Position numbers and translations under genes: made by a program. Shown here piece by piece: positions 63,311 through 64,000 of a stretch of DNA of 64,000 bases (positions are counted from its first letter, which is position 1; the number at the start of each line of letters is the position of its first letter). Origin of the DNA: Pyruvatibacter sp. (GTDB lineage Bacteria > Pseudomonadota > Alphaproteobacteria > CGMCC-115125); contig NZ_JAVJSC010000002.1 in assembly GCF_040219635.1 (NCBI RefSeq), forward strand, positions 310,001 to 374,000, given 5' to 3'. The notes under the pieces were generated by a model, which made no database searches, was not told where the DNA came from, and saw only the letters and a program-made list of their open reading frames with translations.

Positions 63311-64000
63311 CTAGCTGTTGAGCAGACCTGCGTCTGACATTGCCTTGCGCACACGGTCTTCGCCCGCCGCAGATGCTGCCACCAACGGCAGACGCACACT
63401 GTTGGCGGCCAGCCCCAGCAGACTCACGCCATACTTTACCGGCGCGGGACTTGTCTCGCAGAACATCGCCTGATGCACCCCGATCAGCCGGTCCTGCATC
63501 GCCAGCGCGCGGTCGTAGTCTTTGGCCAGACACGCATTTTGAAACTCGGCGCACGCCGCCGGAGCCACATTGGCCGTCACCGAAATGCAGCCCACACCGC
63601 CCATGGCGTTGAACGCCAGCGCGGTGCCGTCCTCGCCGGAAAGCTGAATGAAATCAGGGCCGATGGCGGCACGGGTGTGCAACACCCGGTCAATCTCAGC
63701 GGTGGCGTCTTTCACGCCCACAATGTTGGGGTGCTTCGCCAGCCGCGCCATCGTCTCGACGCTCATATCAACAACGCTGCGCGGCGGGATATTGTAAATG
63801 AACAGCGGAATGTCAGCGGCATCCGCCACCGCCATGAAGTGCTGGTACATGCCCTCCTGCGACGGCTTGTTGTAATAGGGCGTAACCACAAGCACCCCGT
63901 CCGCCCCCACCTGTTTGGCGTGGCGGGTAAACTCGATGGCCTCCACCGTGGAGTTTGAGCCGGCACCCGCCATGATGGGAATGCGGCCTGCCGCCTGCTC
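63311..64000 (-). CDS. dapA: 4-hydroxy-tetrahydrodipicolinate synthase, 5' end outside window
   Basis: First step of the lysine/diaminopimelate branch: condenses pyruvate and aspartate semialdehyde. The window holds the C-terminal 229 residues or so of a TIM-barrel enzyme. Seen: [25 protein letters not shown] (in pieces), [17 protein letters not shown] with the active-site Tyr, [11 protein letters not shown], and [10 protein letters not shown] with the Schiff-base Lys. The reading frame is open at the window end, so the start lies beyond 64000. smpB follows 20 bp downstream. Confidence 0.95.
   Translation of the reverse strand, partial: EQAAGRIPIMAGAGSNSTVEAIEFTRHAKQVGADGVLVVTPYYNKPSQEGMYQHFMAVADAADIPLFIYNIPPRSVVDMSVETMARLAKHPNIVGVKDATAEIDRVLHTRAAIGPDFIQLSGEDGTALAFNAMGGVGCISVTANVAPAACAEFQNACLAKDYDRALAMQDRLIGVHQAMFCETSPAPVKYGVSLLGLAANSVRLPLVAASAAGEDRVRKAMSDAGLLNS

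Overview
The window reads as chromosomal, high-GC DNA from an alphaproteobacterium. Markers that point there are a Shemin-type 5-aminolevulinate synthase, a MucR/Ros-family regulator, an LdtR-type MarR regulator, a CBP3-like ubiquinol-cytochrome c chaperone beside a DUF177 protein, a long bifunctional Rsh protein, and the gene order folK / rpoZ-rsh-pyrE-pdxJ-acpS / lepB-rnc-era-recO / parC. Order-level placement (Hyphomicrobiales or Parvibaculales-like) is a guess. There is no rRNA, CRISPR array, transposase or recognisable prophage. One tRNA, tRNA-Pro(GGG), is present.

Layout. 1-6 kb: an exopolysaccharide locus (chain-length/co-polymerase protein with a decayed tyrosine-kinase domain, Wza-like export lipoprotein, GT4 glycosyltransferase, O-antigen-ligase-like membrane protein), then tRNA-Pro. 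6-11.5 kb: MerR regulator, ihfA, fabH-plsX, DUF177, cytochrome bc1 chaperone, and a divergent BamE-like lipoprotein. 11.5-20.7 kb: K+-independent H+-pyrophosphatase, then a long leftward run thiL-nusB-ribH-ribB-ribE-ribD-nrdR-glyA. 20.7-27 kb: mucR, hemA with a candidate FNR/FixK box, a glycerophosphodiesterase, an L,D-transpeptidase, a DUF1295 membrane enzyme and ldtR. 27.4-30.5 kb: a valine-catabolism operon (3-hydroxyisobutyrate dehydrogenase, 3-hydroxyisobutyryl-CoA hydrolase, acyl-CoA dehydrogenase). 30.8-32.2 kb: a single-repeat GDT1-like transporter and hemB.

32.2-34.0 kb is the odd part: a visibly lower-GC insert carrying a 3'-truncated SIR2-like gene and an alpha/beta hydrolase, with no core gene of its own. 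It looks acquired and partly decayed. 34-43.9 kb: a second 3-hydroxyisobutyrate-dehydrogenase-like enzyme, a penicillin acylase-family Ntn hydrolase with a MarR regulator, a flavin reductase, motAB, an RDD protein, an SLC13/RCK permease and the N-degron transferase bpt. 44-47.9 kb: a complete TRAP transporter of the 2-oxo-acid type with an unrecognised anchored periplasmic protein as fourth gene.

48-64 kb is leftward housekeeping: parC, recO, era, rnc, lepB, a GST-like protein, trhO, acpS, pdxJ, pyrE, rsh, rpoZ, folK, then smpB and a cut-off dapA. It is interrupted by a rightward pair (NYN-domain protein and type 5 uracil-DNA glycosylase).

No convincing complete new system is present. The best leads are the SIR2/hydrolase islet, the decayed kinase domain fused to the polysaccharide co-polymerase, a strongly folded leader/ncRNA candidate upstream of glyA, a MucR protein missing a zinc ligand, and an interspersed palindromic repeat family seen in three intergenic regions.
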